Source: Amorphoplanes digitatis
Lineage (GTDB): Bacteria > Actinomycetota > Actinomycetes > Mycobacteriales > Micromonosporaceae
Reading direction: 5' to 3'
Assembly: GCF_014205335.1 (NCBI RefSeq)
Contig: NZ_JACHNH010000001.1
Coordinates: 4,334,501 to 4,398,500 of the forward strand
DNA length: 64,000 bases
The translations under genes and the position numbers were made by a program. Below the pieces are notes generated by a model that saw only the letters and a list, made by a program, of their open reading frames with translations, was not told the origin of the DNA and did not search any database. Of this stretch, positions 56,645 to 64,000 are shown piece after piece; positions within the stretch are counted from its first letter, which is position 1; each line of letters begins with the position of its first letter.

Positions 56645-57391
56645 ATGGCGGGCGTGGCAGAGGTTGAGGTTGTGGTCGCCCACAAAGCACGCACGACGCT
56701 GCGCGTCGGTGACGTGTTCCTGAAGATCGACGCCGATCAGGTGCTCACCGACGTCGAGGTCGATGCGATGGCCATCGCGCCGATCCCGACGCCGGAGATC
56801 CTGTGGCGCAAACCGCCCGTGCTCGCGATCGCCGCCGTACCGGGAAAGGCCCTCGGCCGCCTCGGCGAGCCGTCGACCGCGTCGCCCGCGGCGTGGGCCG
56901 CGGCGGGTGCGGCCGTCCGCAGGCTGCACGACGCGCCGCTGCCGCCGTGGCCCGGACGGCGCCTCGACGAGATCGCCGCGCAGCTCGACGGCGAATGCGC
57001 GTGGCTCGTCACCAGCGGCGTCCTGCCCGCCGACCTGGTCAACCGCAACCGCGAGGTCGCCGAGGCCGCGCTGCGGCCGTGGAAACCGGTGTTCATACAC
57101 GGCGACCTCCAGATCACCCACGTCTTCGTCGACGGTGACGAGGTCACCGGCGTGATCGACTGGTCCGAGGCGGCCCGGGGCGATGCCCTGTTCGACCTCG
57201 CCATCCTGACGCTCGGGCACGAGGAGCGCCTCGACGATCTCCTCGCCGGCTACGGCACGGACGTCGACGTCGACGTGATCCGCGGCTGGTGGTCGCTGCG
57301 AAGCCTGACCGCGATCCGCTGGCTGGTCGAACACGGCTTCGACCCGGCCTCGCCGGGCTGCGAGTTCGACGTCCTGAGAGCCCGGATGTGA
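56645..57391 (+). CDS. Aminoglycoside phosphotransferase-fold kinase
   Basis: A 248-residue kinase-fold protein: nucleotide-binding region VGDVFLKIDAD, catalytic loop FIHGDLQITHVF (a Thr/His where Asn is usual) and metal motif GVIDWSEAARG. The replacement of the loop Asn may affect activity. Substrate unknown; not to be assumed as a resistance enzyme. The 116 bp before it (56529-56644) contain only short frames. Confidence 0.85.
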   Translation: MAGVAEVEVVVAHKARTTLRVGDVFLKIDADQVLTDVEVDAMAIAPIPTPEILWRKPPVLAIAAVPGKALGRLGEPSTASPAAWAAAGAAVRRLHDAPLPPWPGRRLDEIAAQLDGECAWLVTSGVLPADLVNRNREVAEAALRPWKPVFIHGDLQITHVFVDGDEVTGVIDWSEAARGDALFDLAILTLGHEERLDDLLAGYGTDVDVDVIRGWWSLRSLTAIRWLVEHGFDPASPGCEFDVLRARM

Positions 57392-57404
57392 GGCGGGGGA
57401 GCCG

Positions 57405-57890
57405 ATGAGCCTGCACTACGAGTGGACGCTCTCGTTGCGCCTGCGGCCCGACACGCCCGCGCCGTTCCTGGATGAGCTCCGTTTTCATCTGGGTCTTACC
57501 GAGCGGCCGCCCGAGAAGCCTGAGCTGGAGATCGACTGGCCCTGCCTGGTCACGGAGCCGGACGACACCCTGCCGGGCGGCAGCGTCCGGTCGTTGGTCG
57601 CGCAGCGGCCGTACCTGAATCGGCCGGGCTCGTTCGGCCTGTTCGTGCGCACGTTCGTGCTCGACGATGCCATGTACGAGCTGATTCTGGCGGTGCCGGC
57701 GTGGCTGGCACGGTGGTCGCTGACGCAGGGATGGATCGGCCAGGCGCGCGAGGAACTGTCGTTGCATCCGTGGTTGAACTTCTACGTCCAGGACGGCCAT
57801 GCTTACGCCGCCGGACCCGGCGACGGCGTGGAACCGCTGAACGGTTCCGCGCCGCCTTTCACGCTGAACTACACATCGGACACCCCATAG
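57405..57890 (+). CDS. Hypothetical protein
   Basis: A 161-residue protein starting MSLHYEWTLSLRLRPDTPAP. It has a balanced composition with many Trp/Leu/Phe (VPAWLARWSLTQGWIGQA; LHPWLNFYVQDGHAYA), so it looks genuine, but I recognise no family. GGGGGAG precedes the ATG. It follows the kinase gene by 13 bp and precedes the next gene by 2 bp, suggesting one transcript. Confidence 0.75.
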   Translation: MSLHYEWTLSLRLRPDTPAPFLDELRFHLGLTERPPEKPELEIDWPCLVTEPDDTLPGGSVRSLVAQRPYLNRPGSFGLFVRTFVLDDAMYELILAVPAWLARWSLTQGWIGQAREELSLHPWLNFYVQDGHAYAAGPGDGVEPLNGSAPPFTLNYTSDTP

Positions 57891-57892
57891 AC

Positions 57893-58450
57893 ATGCTCAT
57901 GCTTCGGGCTTTCGTGACGGACTGGCTGGCGTTGTGGCGCGACGCGCCCATCAGGATTCCGTCGTCGCTGTCGCCCGCCGAGGCGGCGCGGCGGCTGACC
58001 GAAGCGCGAACGGCGTCGAGCTTCTGGTCGGCGCGCGCGCCGCTCGACGGTTCCCGGATCGTCGTGGGCCGGGTCTCCACCGACGAGATCACGCTGACCG
58101 CGCGTCAGGCGTACGTCCGCAACTCCTGGCGGCCGGTCCTGGAGGCTCGCCTCGAACCCGTACCCGGCGGTTGTGAGCTGGTGGGAACGATCGGCTGGAA
58201 CCCCCTGGTGCGCATGTTCACCGCGGTGTGGCTGACCGGCGCCGGACTCCTCACGCTCGGCAGCCTTCTCGCCGGCTTGACGTTCGGCACGGCCGAAGCA
58301 CTCGCTGTCACCGGCGCCGGCCTCGCCATGCTGTCCTTCGGCGTGGCGCTGACCACCTTCGGCGGACGGTCCGGACGCCGCGACGGACAGTTCCTGAAAG
58401 GCTGGCTGGACCGGCACCTCTCAGGGAACGATCACCACGCCTCCGCGTAG
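57893..58450 (+). CDS. Hypothetical membrane protein
   Basis: A 185-residue protein: a polar N-terminal ~100 residues with SSFWSARAPLDGSRIVVGRV and then two spans, AVWLTGAGLLTLGSLLAGLT and ALAVTGAGLAMLSFGVALTT. The cytoplasmic tail is basic. The start (57893) is 2 nt after the previous stop; a second ATG at 57899 is possible. Its last 30 bp overlap the convergent oxidoreductase gene. Confidence 0.78.
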   Translation: MLMLRAFVTDWLALWRDAPIRIPSSLSPAEAARRLTEARTASSFWSARAPLDGSRIVVGRVSTDEITLTARQAYVRNSWRPVLEARLEPVPGGCELVGTIGWNPLVRMFTAVWLTGAGLLTLGSLLAGLTFGTAEALAVTGAGLAMLSFGVALTTFGGRSGRRDGQFLKGWLDRHLSGNDHHASA

Positions 58451-59338
58451 TCCGCCCCGGGCCAGCCGCTCGTGGGCCGCCGCCGCCTCGGTGAAGGGGT
58501 AGACGCCGGCGACCCGTAGTGGGATGTCGCCGCTCTCCACCAACTTCACCAGTTCGCCCAGCCGGGCGCGGTCGGGCTGCACGTTCAGCGCGAACGTCCG
58601 GATTCCCCGCGCCGGCTCCGGGCGCAGCGGTGGCGAGGCGGCCACGAAGCCGCCGCCGTCCCTGACCAGTTCCATCAACGACGAGCCGATCACCGCGAGG
58701 TCGACGACCGCGTCGAAGCCGGCCGCCACCGCCGGGACCGGATCGTCCGAGCGTGGCACGAACGCCGCGCCCTGCGACTCGACGAACTCGCGGTCGCCGG
58801 CCGCCGCTACTCCCGTGGCGCGCAGGCCGGCGACCCGGGCCAGCGCCAGGGTGAACCCGCCGACCTGCCCCGCGGCGCCGGTGACGAGCACCGACGAGCC
58901 CGGCGGGAGCGCGAGCATGTCGAGGGCCTGTACGGCGGTGAGGCCGTTGGCCGGCAGGGTAGCGGCCTCGCCGGCGGGAACACCGACCGGCGCGGCGGTC
59001 AGCCACGCGGCATCGAGGACCACATACTCCGCGTGGGCGCCGACCGTCGTGCGCAGCCAGGGCGAGAAGCCGATGACCTCGTCATTCACGGCGAGATCTC
59101 CGACGGACGGCCCCACCGCGTCGACCGTGCCGGCCACGTCCCAACCGGGCACGTACGGCAGCCCGGTCGGCAGCGGTGCCGGGAACCGCCCGGCGCGGAC
59201 CATGAGGTCGACCGGGTGCAGGACGGACGCGGCGACCCGTACCCGCACCTGACCCGGTCCCGGCTGTGGCACCGGCAGGTCCGTCACCACCTGGAGAACC
59301 TCCGGCCCACCGAACTGTGCATAGCTGACCGCTCGCAT
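58421..59338 (-). CDS. Zinc-independent quinone oxidoreductase (MDR family)
   Basis: A 305-residue NADPH:quinone oxidoreductase-like protein of the medium-chain dehydrogenase family, lacking catalytic zinc ligands. MRAVSYAQFGGPEVLQV, the substrate-domain GWDVAGTVDAVG and the nucleotide-binding VLVTGAAGQVGGFTLALA (about 145-162) are typical. ATG 59338 has GAAGGGG upstream; the frame runs further up but into the regulatory region. It is divergent from HxlR, which commonly controls such enzymes in response to electrophiles. Confidence 0.92.
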   Translation of the reverse strand: MRAVSYAQFGGPEVLQVVTDLPVPQPGPGQVRVRVAASVLHPVDLMVRAGRFPAPLPTGLPYVPGWDVAGTVDAVGPSVGDLAVNDEVIGFSPWLRTTVGAHAEYVVLDAAWLTAAPVGVPAGEAATLPANGLTAVQALDMLALPPGSSVLVTGAAGQVGGFTLALARVAGLRATGVAAAGDREFVESQGAAFVPRSDDPVPAVAAGFDAVVDLAVIGSSLMELVRDGGGFVAASPPLRPEPARGIRTFALNVQPDRARLGELVKLVESGDIPLRVAGVYPFTEAAAAHERLARGGLRGGVVIVP

Positions 59339-59385
59339 CGCCGTACCCCTTCGCCGAACGTCTTGAATACGGCTACGGTAGGTAT

Positions 59386-59428
59386 CCATGGGCACCGTGG
59401 GAAAGTAGGCACCTAAAAGTGCCCATGG
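59386..59428. promoter_or_regulatory. HxlR operator region
   Basis: A perfect 10-bp inverted repeat, CCATGGGCAC (59386-59395) and GTGCCCATGG (59419-59428), separated by 23 bp, lies between the divergent oxidoreductase and hxlR-type genes. An inner GGCAC/GTGCC pair shares the right arm. Two sites in opposite orientation about three helical turns apart suggest looping or dimer-of-dimers binding. Confidence 0.6.
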
Positions 59429-59445
59429 CACCGGCAGGGGGGCAG

Positions 59446-59844
59446 ATGGCGACGACGACCGCTGGACAACGACGGGAGCAGGCCAAACGCGACTACGACG
59501 CGTTTCTGGCCGGCTGCCCGACCCGGGAACTGCTGAGCACGCTCACCGACAAATGGGCGGCGCTGGTGATCGCGGCGCTCGCCGGTGGCCCGCAGCGGCA
59601 CAGCGAGCTCGCCCGCCGCATCGCCGGCGTCAGCCAGAAGATGCTCACCCAGACGCTGCGCACACTGGAACGCGACGGGCTGCTCACCCGCACCGTGACC
59701 GCGTCGGTGCCGGCCCGCGTCGACTACGAGCTCACCCCGCTCGGCCACGACCTGGTCCCGGTGATGGCCGCGATCAAGTCCTGGGCGGAGACGAACATGG
59801 ACCGCGTCTTCCAGGCCCGCGCCCAGTTCGACGCGCGATCCTGA
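59446..59844 (+). CDS. HxlR family transcriptional regulator
   Basis: A 132-residue winged-helix regulator with LSTLTDKWAALVIAALAGGP, HSELARRIAGVSQKMLTQTL and RTLERDGLLTR. A Cys in LAGCPTRELL (about residue 24) matches the position of the redox- or aldehyde-sensing cysteine of HxlR/YodB proteins. ATG 59446 with GGGGGG upstream is chosen; ATG 59425 lies inside the operator. Confidence 0.92.
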   Translation: MATTTAGQRREQAKRDYDAFLAGCPTRELLSTLTDKWAALVIAALAGGPQRHSELARRIAGVSQKMLTQTLRTLERDGLLTRTVTASVPARVDYELTPLGHDLVPVMAAIKSWAETNMDRVFQARAQFDARS

Positions 59845-59849
59845 CCTCC

Positions 59850-60359
59850 ATGCGCGTCACACTCCGCGTCCTGGCCCTCTCCGACGTCCCCGCGCACAAT
59901 GCCGGTGAGGACGACCGGACGGTCCGGTGGCTGACCGGCGGCTACGGCACGATCGAGTCGACGACGCGGTGGTTCGCCCAGCTCGCCGGCAACGCCCGGA
60001 CCGGGCAGGGAGCCCGAGGCTTCGGCGTGTGCCTCGACGACCGCCTGGCCGGCTACGTCGAGGGCAACCCCGACGTGCGCGACGGCCTGGACGACGGCGA
60101 CGTCAACATCAGCTACGCGGTCCATCCGTGGGCCCGCGGCCGTGGCGTCGCCGTCGAGGCCGTCGGCCTGATGCGCGCGTTCCTCCGCGACCAGCGGATC
60201 GGCACCCGCGCGGCCATCCGGGTAGAGCCGGAGAACGTCGCGTCCGTCCGGGTCGCGGTGAAGAGCGGCTTCCGCCACGTGCGTGACTTCGTCTCCCGGA
60301 CCGACACGCATCCCGACGGAAGCCCGGCCGGGATGCGCCTCTACGTCCACGATCTCTGA
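59850..60359 (+). CDS. GNAT family acetyltransferase
   Basis: A 169-residue GCN5-type acetyltransferase of the RimJ/RimL kind: GFGVCLDDRLAGYVEGN, the acetyl-CoA binding segment YAVHPWARGRGVAVEAV and RVEPENVASVRVAVKSGF. ATG 59850 is 5 bp after the HxlR stop, so probably in the same transcript. Substrate unknown. Confidence 0.9.
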   Translation: MRVTLRVLALSDVPAHNAGEDDRTVRWLTGGYGTIESTTRWFAQLAGNARTGQGARGFGVCLDDRLAGYVEGNPDVRDGLDDGDVNISYAVHPWARGRGVAVEAVGLMRAFLRDQRIGTRAAIRVEPENVASVRVAVKSGFRHVRDFVSRTDTHPDGSPAGMRLYVHDL

Positions 60360-60519
60360 GTCGGCGGGAACGCACGAGATCGGGAGGCGCCCTCTGCTAC
60401 CCGGCCGCACCCAGCGTCTGCCCGTTGACCGCCCGGTGGGCCGCATGCTCGATGGTGTTCGTCGAGTGTCTTGCAGGTAGGCGAGAGGCGGTTCGGCTCA
60501 TGCGGGGACGTCACACCTG

Positions 60520-60764
60520 GACACCCTGCGCCTGGCCATCCGCAACCACCACTGGCAACCGGTGACCTGGCGGTGACCGCCAGCATCGGCTCGACCACCA
60601 CCGCCTCGGCAACCGACCCCACCTACGGCAGCATGCTCGCCGACGCCGACCGCAACCTCTACGCCGCCAAGCACGCCGGCCGCGACCGCGTCGTCAACAA
60701 CCCACCGCCACTCCCGACGGCCCGCCGCTACCGCGACGCTCCGATACCATCCCTCGCTGCATGA
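60520..60764 (+). pseudogene. Remnant of a GGDEF (diguanylate cyclase) C-terminus
   Basis: One frame reads LDTLRLAIRNHHWQPVT and stops; a different frame continues GDLAVTASIGSTTT and YGSMLADADRNLYAAKHAGRDRVV, the C-terminal end of GGDEF domains. The frames are joined only by a frameshift near 60560, and the GGDEF motif itself and everything N-terminal are missing. Flanking DNA (60360-60519) holds only short fragments. I see no functional gene in 60360-60776. Confidence 0.8.
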
Positions 60765-60776
60765 GAAGAGGTGGGC

Positions 60777-61445
60777 GTGACGGGGTTCGACACGGCGGCG
60801 GAGTTGAGGGCACGGCTCGGTGACCGGGACGGCGTGTGGGAGTTCCTGCGCCGGTTCGCACGCGCCTGGGATCTCCGCGATGCGGGCGGCGGCGACCCCG
60901 ACCGGTCCGCCGACCGACTGGGAGTCGCGCTACCGGCGGCGCTACGGGAGGCGTACGCGATCCGCGGCGTCCTGGATCCCGGAGCGCTCGAGGTGCAGGA
61001 CGACGTCCTGGTGTTCCACCGCGCCGACCCGATGATCACCGAGACGGTGTGGGGCATCCCGCTCGACGTTGCCGGCCTGCCGGATCCGCCGGTGGTCATC
61101 GACACCGGGGCCGGCTGGCAGCCGTATCTCGACCGGACCTCGCTGGCCTGCGTCGACGTGGCCCTGACCGCGGTGGTGCAGGAGCACGACGCGGGGCTGT
61201 GCAACGCGTGTGAGCTGCCGGCGGACCTGGCCGGTCCGGCCATGGCCGCCTTCGATCGGGTACCGCTGCCCGACCTGCCCATGTGGATCGACGTCGAGGA
61301 GTCGCCGGTGCGCTGGTGGTCCGGGCCGGGCCAGGTGCTGCGCACTCACGGCGACGGCGGGGTATGGCTGTGGGTCAGCGCCCAGACCGAGGAGTCCCTG
61401 GACGCGGTGTACGCCGCCATCCCCCAAGCGCGATGGAGCAACTGA
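60777..61445 (+). CDS. SMI1/KNR4-like domain protein
   Basis: A 222-residue protein with LGVALPAALREAYAIRGVLD, WQPYLDRTSLACVDVAL and EHDAGLCNACELPADLAGPA. The first segment is typical of SMI1/KNR4 domains, often found as immunity proteins in polymorphic toxin systems or as stand-alone proteins. No toxin gene is adjacent. GTG 60777 with AGAGG upstream is chosen over GTG 60771. The aromatic C-terminus (VRWWSGPG, GGVWLWVSAQTEES) supports a real gene. Confidence 0.72.
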   Translation: MTGFDTAAELRARLGDRDGVWEFLRRFARAWDLRDAGGGDPDRSADRLGVALPAALREAYAIRGVLDPGALEVQDDVLVFHRADPMITETVWGIPLDVAGLPDPPVVIDTGAGWQPYLDRTSLACVDVALTAVVQEHDAGLCNACELPADLAGPAMAAFDRVPLPDLPMWIDVEESPVRWWSGPGQVLRTHGDGGVWLWVSAQTEESLDAVYAAIPQARWSN

Positions 61446-61460
61446 CCGCAGTCGCCGGCC

Positions 61461-61880
61461 TCAACATCCGCCCAGCCCTTTCGTGCCGGCGTGACCGGGC
61501 GACAGGGTGATCGGCCCGACCCAACCCCGGACAACGGCGCGGATCTGACTGCGTCGGGGCTGGGCAGGATGAACGTCGCGGCCCTGTGCCCAGTTGTCGA
61601 GCAGGCCCCGCGTGGTCTCCAACGCGGTGGTCACCATCGTGTGGGCGCGCTCCTGATCGTCCCAGGTGTACCAGAGCGCCCAACCCTCATCCCGGGTATC
61701 TACATTCAGTCGGGCACAGCCGACCCGATAGCCGTCCTGCTGGCTCTTCGTTTCACCTGGCTCGAACAACGCGGCGCCGCCGAGGTAAAGCACTCGACGG
61801 TCCTGTTCGACGCAACCGTCGCCCTCGAAGTGATGGTGGCGAAGGAAGTAGTTCGAGCTGCCGCAGATAGTCGTGCTCAT
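61461..61880 (-). CDS. Hypothetical protein
   Basis: A 139-residue frame starting MSTTICGSSNYFLRHHHFEG, with VLYLGGAALFEPGETKSQQD and WALWYTWDDQERAHTMVTTA. The composition is balanced and unlike shadow frames in this genome, but no family is recognised. The last ~30 residues are less convincing. The start is uncertain; GGAG about 10 nt upstream is weak. Convergent with the SMI1-like gene. Confidence 0.55.
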   Translation of the reverse strand: MSTTICGSSNYFLRHHHFEGDGCVEQDRRVLYLGGAALFEPGETKSQQDGYRVGCARLNVDTRDEGWALWYTWDDQERAHTMVTTALETTRGLLDNWAQGRDVHPAQPRRSQIRAVVRGWVGPITLSPGHAGTKGLGGC

Positions 61881-61966
61881 TCAGTTCCGGCTCCGGCACG
61901 AGCACAGTGTGGCCGTCGCTCAAGATTCTGTCGCGCGTTTTTGGCGCAGCCCCCGGCAGAAGAACG

Positions 61967-62000
61967 ACGTAGGGCCGGCACTCGGGCGCCGGCCCTACGT
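61967..62000 (-). terminator. Hairpin terminator after the beta-propeller gene
   Basis: A 13-bp perfect stem, ACGTAGGGCCGGC (61967-61979) with its complement at 61988-62000, 8-nt loop. It lies 10 bp beyond the stop of the minus-strand gene. Confidence 0.85.
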
Positions 62001-62010
62001 CACTTCACGA

Positions 62011-63684
62011 TCAGCGGATGGTGAGGGTTCTGCCGGTGGCCGAGGACGGCTTGCCGTAGGCGTCGCCGGTGAACTTGACGACGACGCGGTACGGCACCCG
62101 CTTGTTGGCGGTGACGAGGCCGATGTAGTAGCGGCCGGAAGCGTCGAGGGTGAAGACCTTCGTCTGCAAGGTCTGCCACTTGCCGCCGGACTTGCCCTGG
62201 AGCGCGGCGTTGATCTTCCGGCCGGCGACGGGTGAGGACACGGCTACCTTGATGACGACGTTCTTCTTGTCGTGGAAGTAGGCGACCTTGTTCACCGTCT
62301 TGTACTGACCGGTGACGGTGACCGCGGTGGTCGTGACGGTCTTGTAGGCGACCTTGGCGGACGACGCCTTGTTGCTGTCGTCGCCGTCGTAGTAGGCGGT
62401 GACCGCACCGCCGGCCGGTGCCGGAATGTCGACGGTCGCGGCGCCGGCCGAGTTCGTCCTGGCGGTCACGGTGGCGTTGCCCGCCGGGCTGGTGCGGACG
62501 AACCGGACCGTGACGCCCGGGTGGCCGGCCACGGTGGCGGTCGCGCGGACCTTCGCGCCGGCCGTCGCGGGCTGAACGAGCGTCAGCCTGGTGGTCGTCA
62601 CGGCCGGTGCGGGGATCGTCTCGAAGCCCTTGGCGAGGTAGTAGATGTGCGGCTGCTCGGCGCGTCCGGTGAAGTCGTCGAGGATCGCGTAGAGACGCGT
62701 GTCGTCGGCAGACCAGGTCAAGGTTCCGGAGACCGGCCCCGGGCGGTTGTAGGCGGCCTTCGGGTGTGCGTTGCCGGAGAGGACCTGGGTGCCCGCGACG
62801 ACGTCGAACGCGACGATGTTGCCGCCCGGCCCGTAGGTGCTGTCGACCCCGCCACCGATCATGGTGCCGCCGTGGGAGTAGGCGACGTCGGCCGGGTACG
62901 CACCCGTGTCGAACGACCCGGCGACGCTCATGGTGGCGGCGTCGTACTGCGCCAGGTGGTACGGGGAGCCGGCGGCCGTGGCGACCTTCTTGCCGTCGGG
63001 GCTGACGGAGACCCGGTCGAGGGACCCGCCGGTGTCCTTGTGCGCCAGCCCGGTGACGGTGGCCCCGTCGACCGTGTAGGTGTAGACCGGGCCGCTGCTG
63101 ATGCCGCCGACGCCCGCGACGAGGGTGTTCCCGGCACCGGCGAGCAGCGGAGCGGAGTACATGTCGGGGGTCTCGACGGTCTGAAGGCCGGTGCCGGTGG
63201 CGGCGTCGACCGAGCCGATGGTGCCGTCCCACTGGTCGCAGCCGGCGCCGTAGAACAGGCGCGAGCCGGCGAACGCGAGGTGGACCGGGCATTCGCCGGT
63301 CGTGTACCGCGCGACCTCGGCCAGCGTGCCGGTGTCGATGACGGCGATAGCGCCGGCCTGGCTGAGCGCGACATAGACCCGGTCACCGGACGGCGACGCC
63401 AGGACGTCACGTGCCCCGAACATCCCGGTGACGCTCTTCTGCGTCACCCCGTCGGTGCCGAGGACGGCGACGGCGTTGCCGTCGGAGACGAACAGCCGTC
63501 CGTTCGCGGCCGTCATGCTCTTCGGCGCGGCCAGCGTCGTGAGCTTCGTGGGGGTGTTGGTCACGGCGGCGGCCTGTGCCGGCGCGGCCCCGATGAGGGC
63601 AGCGGCGACAGCGCTGGCGGTGGCCAGCACGGCGGCCGCCGGGCGGGAGCTTAAGGGCACGCGTCGGGTCCTTCGGTCAGTCAC
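62011..63684 (-). CDS. Secreted beta-propeller protein with Ig-like C-terminal domains
   Basis: A 557-residue exported protein. The signal peptide (AAAVLATASAVAAALIGAAP) ends at APAQA. A YncE/SMP-30-like seven-bladed propeller follows (about 40-340), with blades such as MTAANGRLFVSDGNAVAVLG, VYVALSQAGAIAVIDTGTLA and RVSVSPDGKKVATAAGSPYH. The C-terminal 190 residues are repeated Ig-like beta-sandwiches. GTG 63684 gives a basic n-region; GTG 63660 with AAGGA upstream is a real alternative. Likely cell-surface or extracellular binding protein. Confidence 0.88.
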   Translation of the reverse strand: MTDRRTRRVPLSSRPAAAVLATASAVAAALIGAAPAQAAAVTNTPTKLTTLAAPKSMTAANGRLFVSDGNAVAVLGTDGVTQKSVTGMFGARDVLASPSGDRVYVALSQAGAIAVIDTGTLAEVARYTTGECPVHLAFAGSRLFYGAGCDQWDGTIGSVDAATGTGLQTVETPDMYSAPLLAGAGNTLVAGVGGISSGPVYTYTVDGATVTGLAHKDTGGSLDRVSVSPDGKKVATAAGSPYHLAQYDAATMSVAGSFDTGAYPADVAYSHGGTMIGGGVDSTYGPGGNIVAFDVVAGTQVLSGNAHPKAAYNRPGPVSGTLTWSADDTRLYAILDDFTGRAEQPHIYYLAKGFETIPAPAVTTTRLTLVQPATAGAKVRATATVAGHPGVTVRFVRTSPAGNATVTARTNSAGAATVDIPAPAGGAVTAYYDGDDSNKASSAKVAYKTVTTTAVTVTGQYKTVNKVAYFHDKKNVVIKVAVSSPVAGRKINAALQGKSGGKWQTLQTKVFTLDASGRYYIGLVTANKRVPYRVVVKFTGDAYGKPSSATGRTLTIR

Positions 63685-63761
63685 GGATATGCCGTCGCAC
63701 CATCGGCAGTGGGCGGTCCGCGCTTAGAAGAACTGTCGAACGACAGGTATGTGGGAATTTG

Positions 63762-64000
63762 CTAAAGGCCGAGCTGGACCGGCTGGTCCGGCGTCCCCGC
63801 TGTGAGAAGCGCTGCCAAGGGGGTGGTGAGGTCGCGGGGCGAGAACAGCTCAGCTCCCGAGTGACCAGCGATCTCCGAGAGCTGCCACCACCGGAACGCG
63901 GCCAGGTTCTCCTCAGCAGCGAGTTGGTCGTCTGTCAGCTCGCCGTGGGGCTGGAAGTGGTTCGCGCGGATGAGGAAGTAGTCGTTGATGATGCCGTCGA
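63762..64000 (-). CDS. Nudix hydrolase, C-terminal part (5' end outside window)
   Basis: The minus-strand frame is open from the window end to a TAG at 63764-63762. The ~78 residues read DGIINDYFLIRANHFQPHGE, then FRWWQLSEI and LFSPRDLTTPLAALL, ending GTPDQPVQLGL. This matches the C-terminus of actinobacterial Nudix proteins; the Nudix box itself lies beyond the window, so activity cannot be judged. Confidence 0.8.
   Translation of the reverse strand, partial: DGIINDYFLIRANHFQPHGELTDDQLAAEENLAAFRWWQLSEIAGHSGAELFSPRDLTTPLAALLTAGTPDQPVQLGL

Noticed and set aside
1..64000. CRISPR arrays, tRNA/rRNA genes, insertion sequences, prophage or attachment sites
   Set aside because: None seen on either strand; the only regular tandem repeat is inside the coiled-coil gene and codes for protein.

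Overview
The window is a stretch of high-GC actinobacterial chromosome. Supporting signs are GC-rich third positions, many GTG/TTG starts, many genes with a -10-like TANNNT box 6-8 nt before the start codon (leaderless transcription), an rbpA / fxsA / polyprenol-phosphate mannose synthase / lnt block, a mycosin-type protease, and MDMPI/DinB and DUF4259 families. The gene mix fits the Micromonosporaceae (an Actinoplanes-like genome); that family call is inference, not proof. No phage, plasmid, IS element, CRISPR array, tRNA or rRNA is visible.

Layout. 1-4.8 kb: end of an acyl-CoA dehydrogenase, an Lrp regulator, a proline dehydrogenase, a three-gene operon (tiny membrane protein / ECF-like sigma factor / unrecognised large protein) behind a long imperfect hairpin, and a CsbD stress protein. 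A ~36-bp dispersed repeat occurs three times here. 4.9-12.9 kb: a cobalamin- and radical-SAM-dependent lysine degradation cluster: kamA divergent from kdd - amidohydrolase - kamD - kamE - kal - GlmL-like ATPase, with overlapping start/stop codons from kamD onward. 12.9-13.3 kb: no gene, but a promoter, extensive inverted complementarity and a terminator-like hairpin suggest a structured RNA. 13.3-16.8 kb: lnt - ppm - fxsA and convergent rbpA with a SigR-type promoter.

17-27 kb: a coiled-coil protein; a MarR / DoxX / LigB-type dioxygenase locus with three operator-like dyads and a decayed oxidoreductase; an ArsR / SRPBCC / hydrolase operon; a kinase-like protein; secreted and DUF4259 proteins; and cbtB-cbtA-pseudo-phosphatase under a cobalamin riboswitch. 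CbtAB-type cobalt uptake ties functionally to the B12-dependent lysine aminomutase 15 kb away.

27-44 kb: an orphan mycosin, an AEC transporter, a DapA-like aldolase divergent from LysR, an SDR divergent from PadR, DUF2089/SHOCT proteins, a TioE-like regulator divergent from an erythromycin-esterase homologue, a Tat-exported GH31-CBM enzyme, and a DUF4097 protein divergent from an unusual HTH regulator. 44-49 kb: a small secreted protein and an operon of lipoprotein, peptidoglycan-binding membrane-fusion protein, ABC ATPase and MacB/FtsX permease. 49-64 kb: a cyclase-fold protein, a SulP permease divergent from an alkylsulfatase, an MFS pump divergent from a cupin XRE regulator, a quinone oxidoreductase divergent from HxlR, a GGDEF remnant, small hypothetical proteins, a secreted beta-propeller protein, and a Nudix hydrolase cut by the window edge.

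All calls come from reading the sequence and recalling families; no search or folding program was run.
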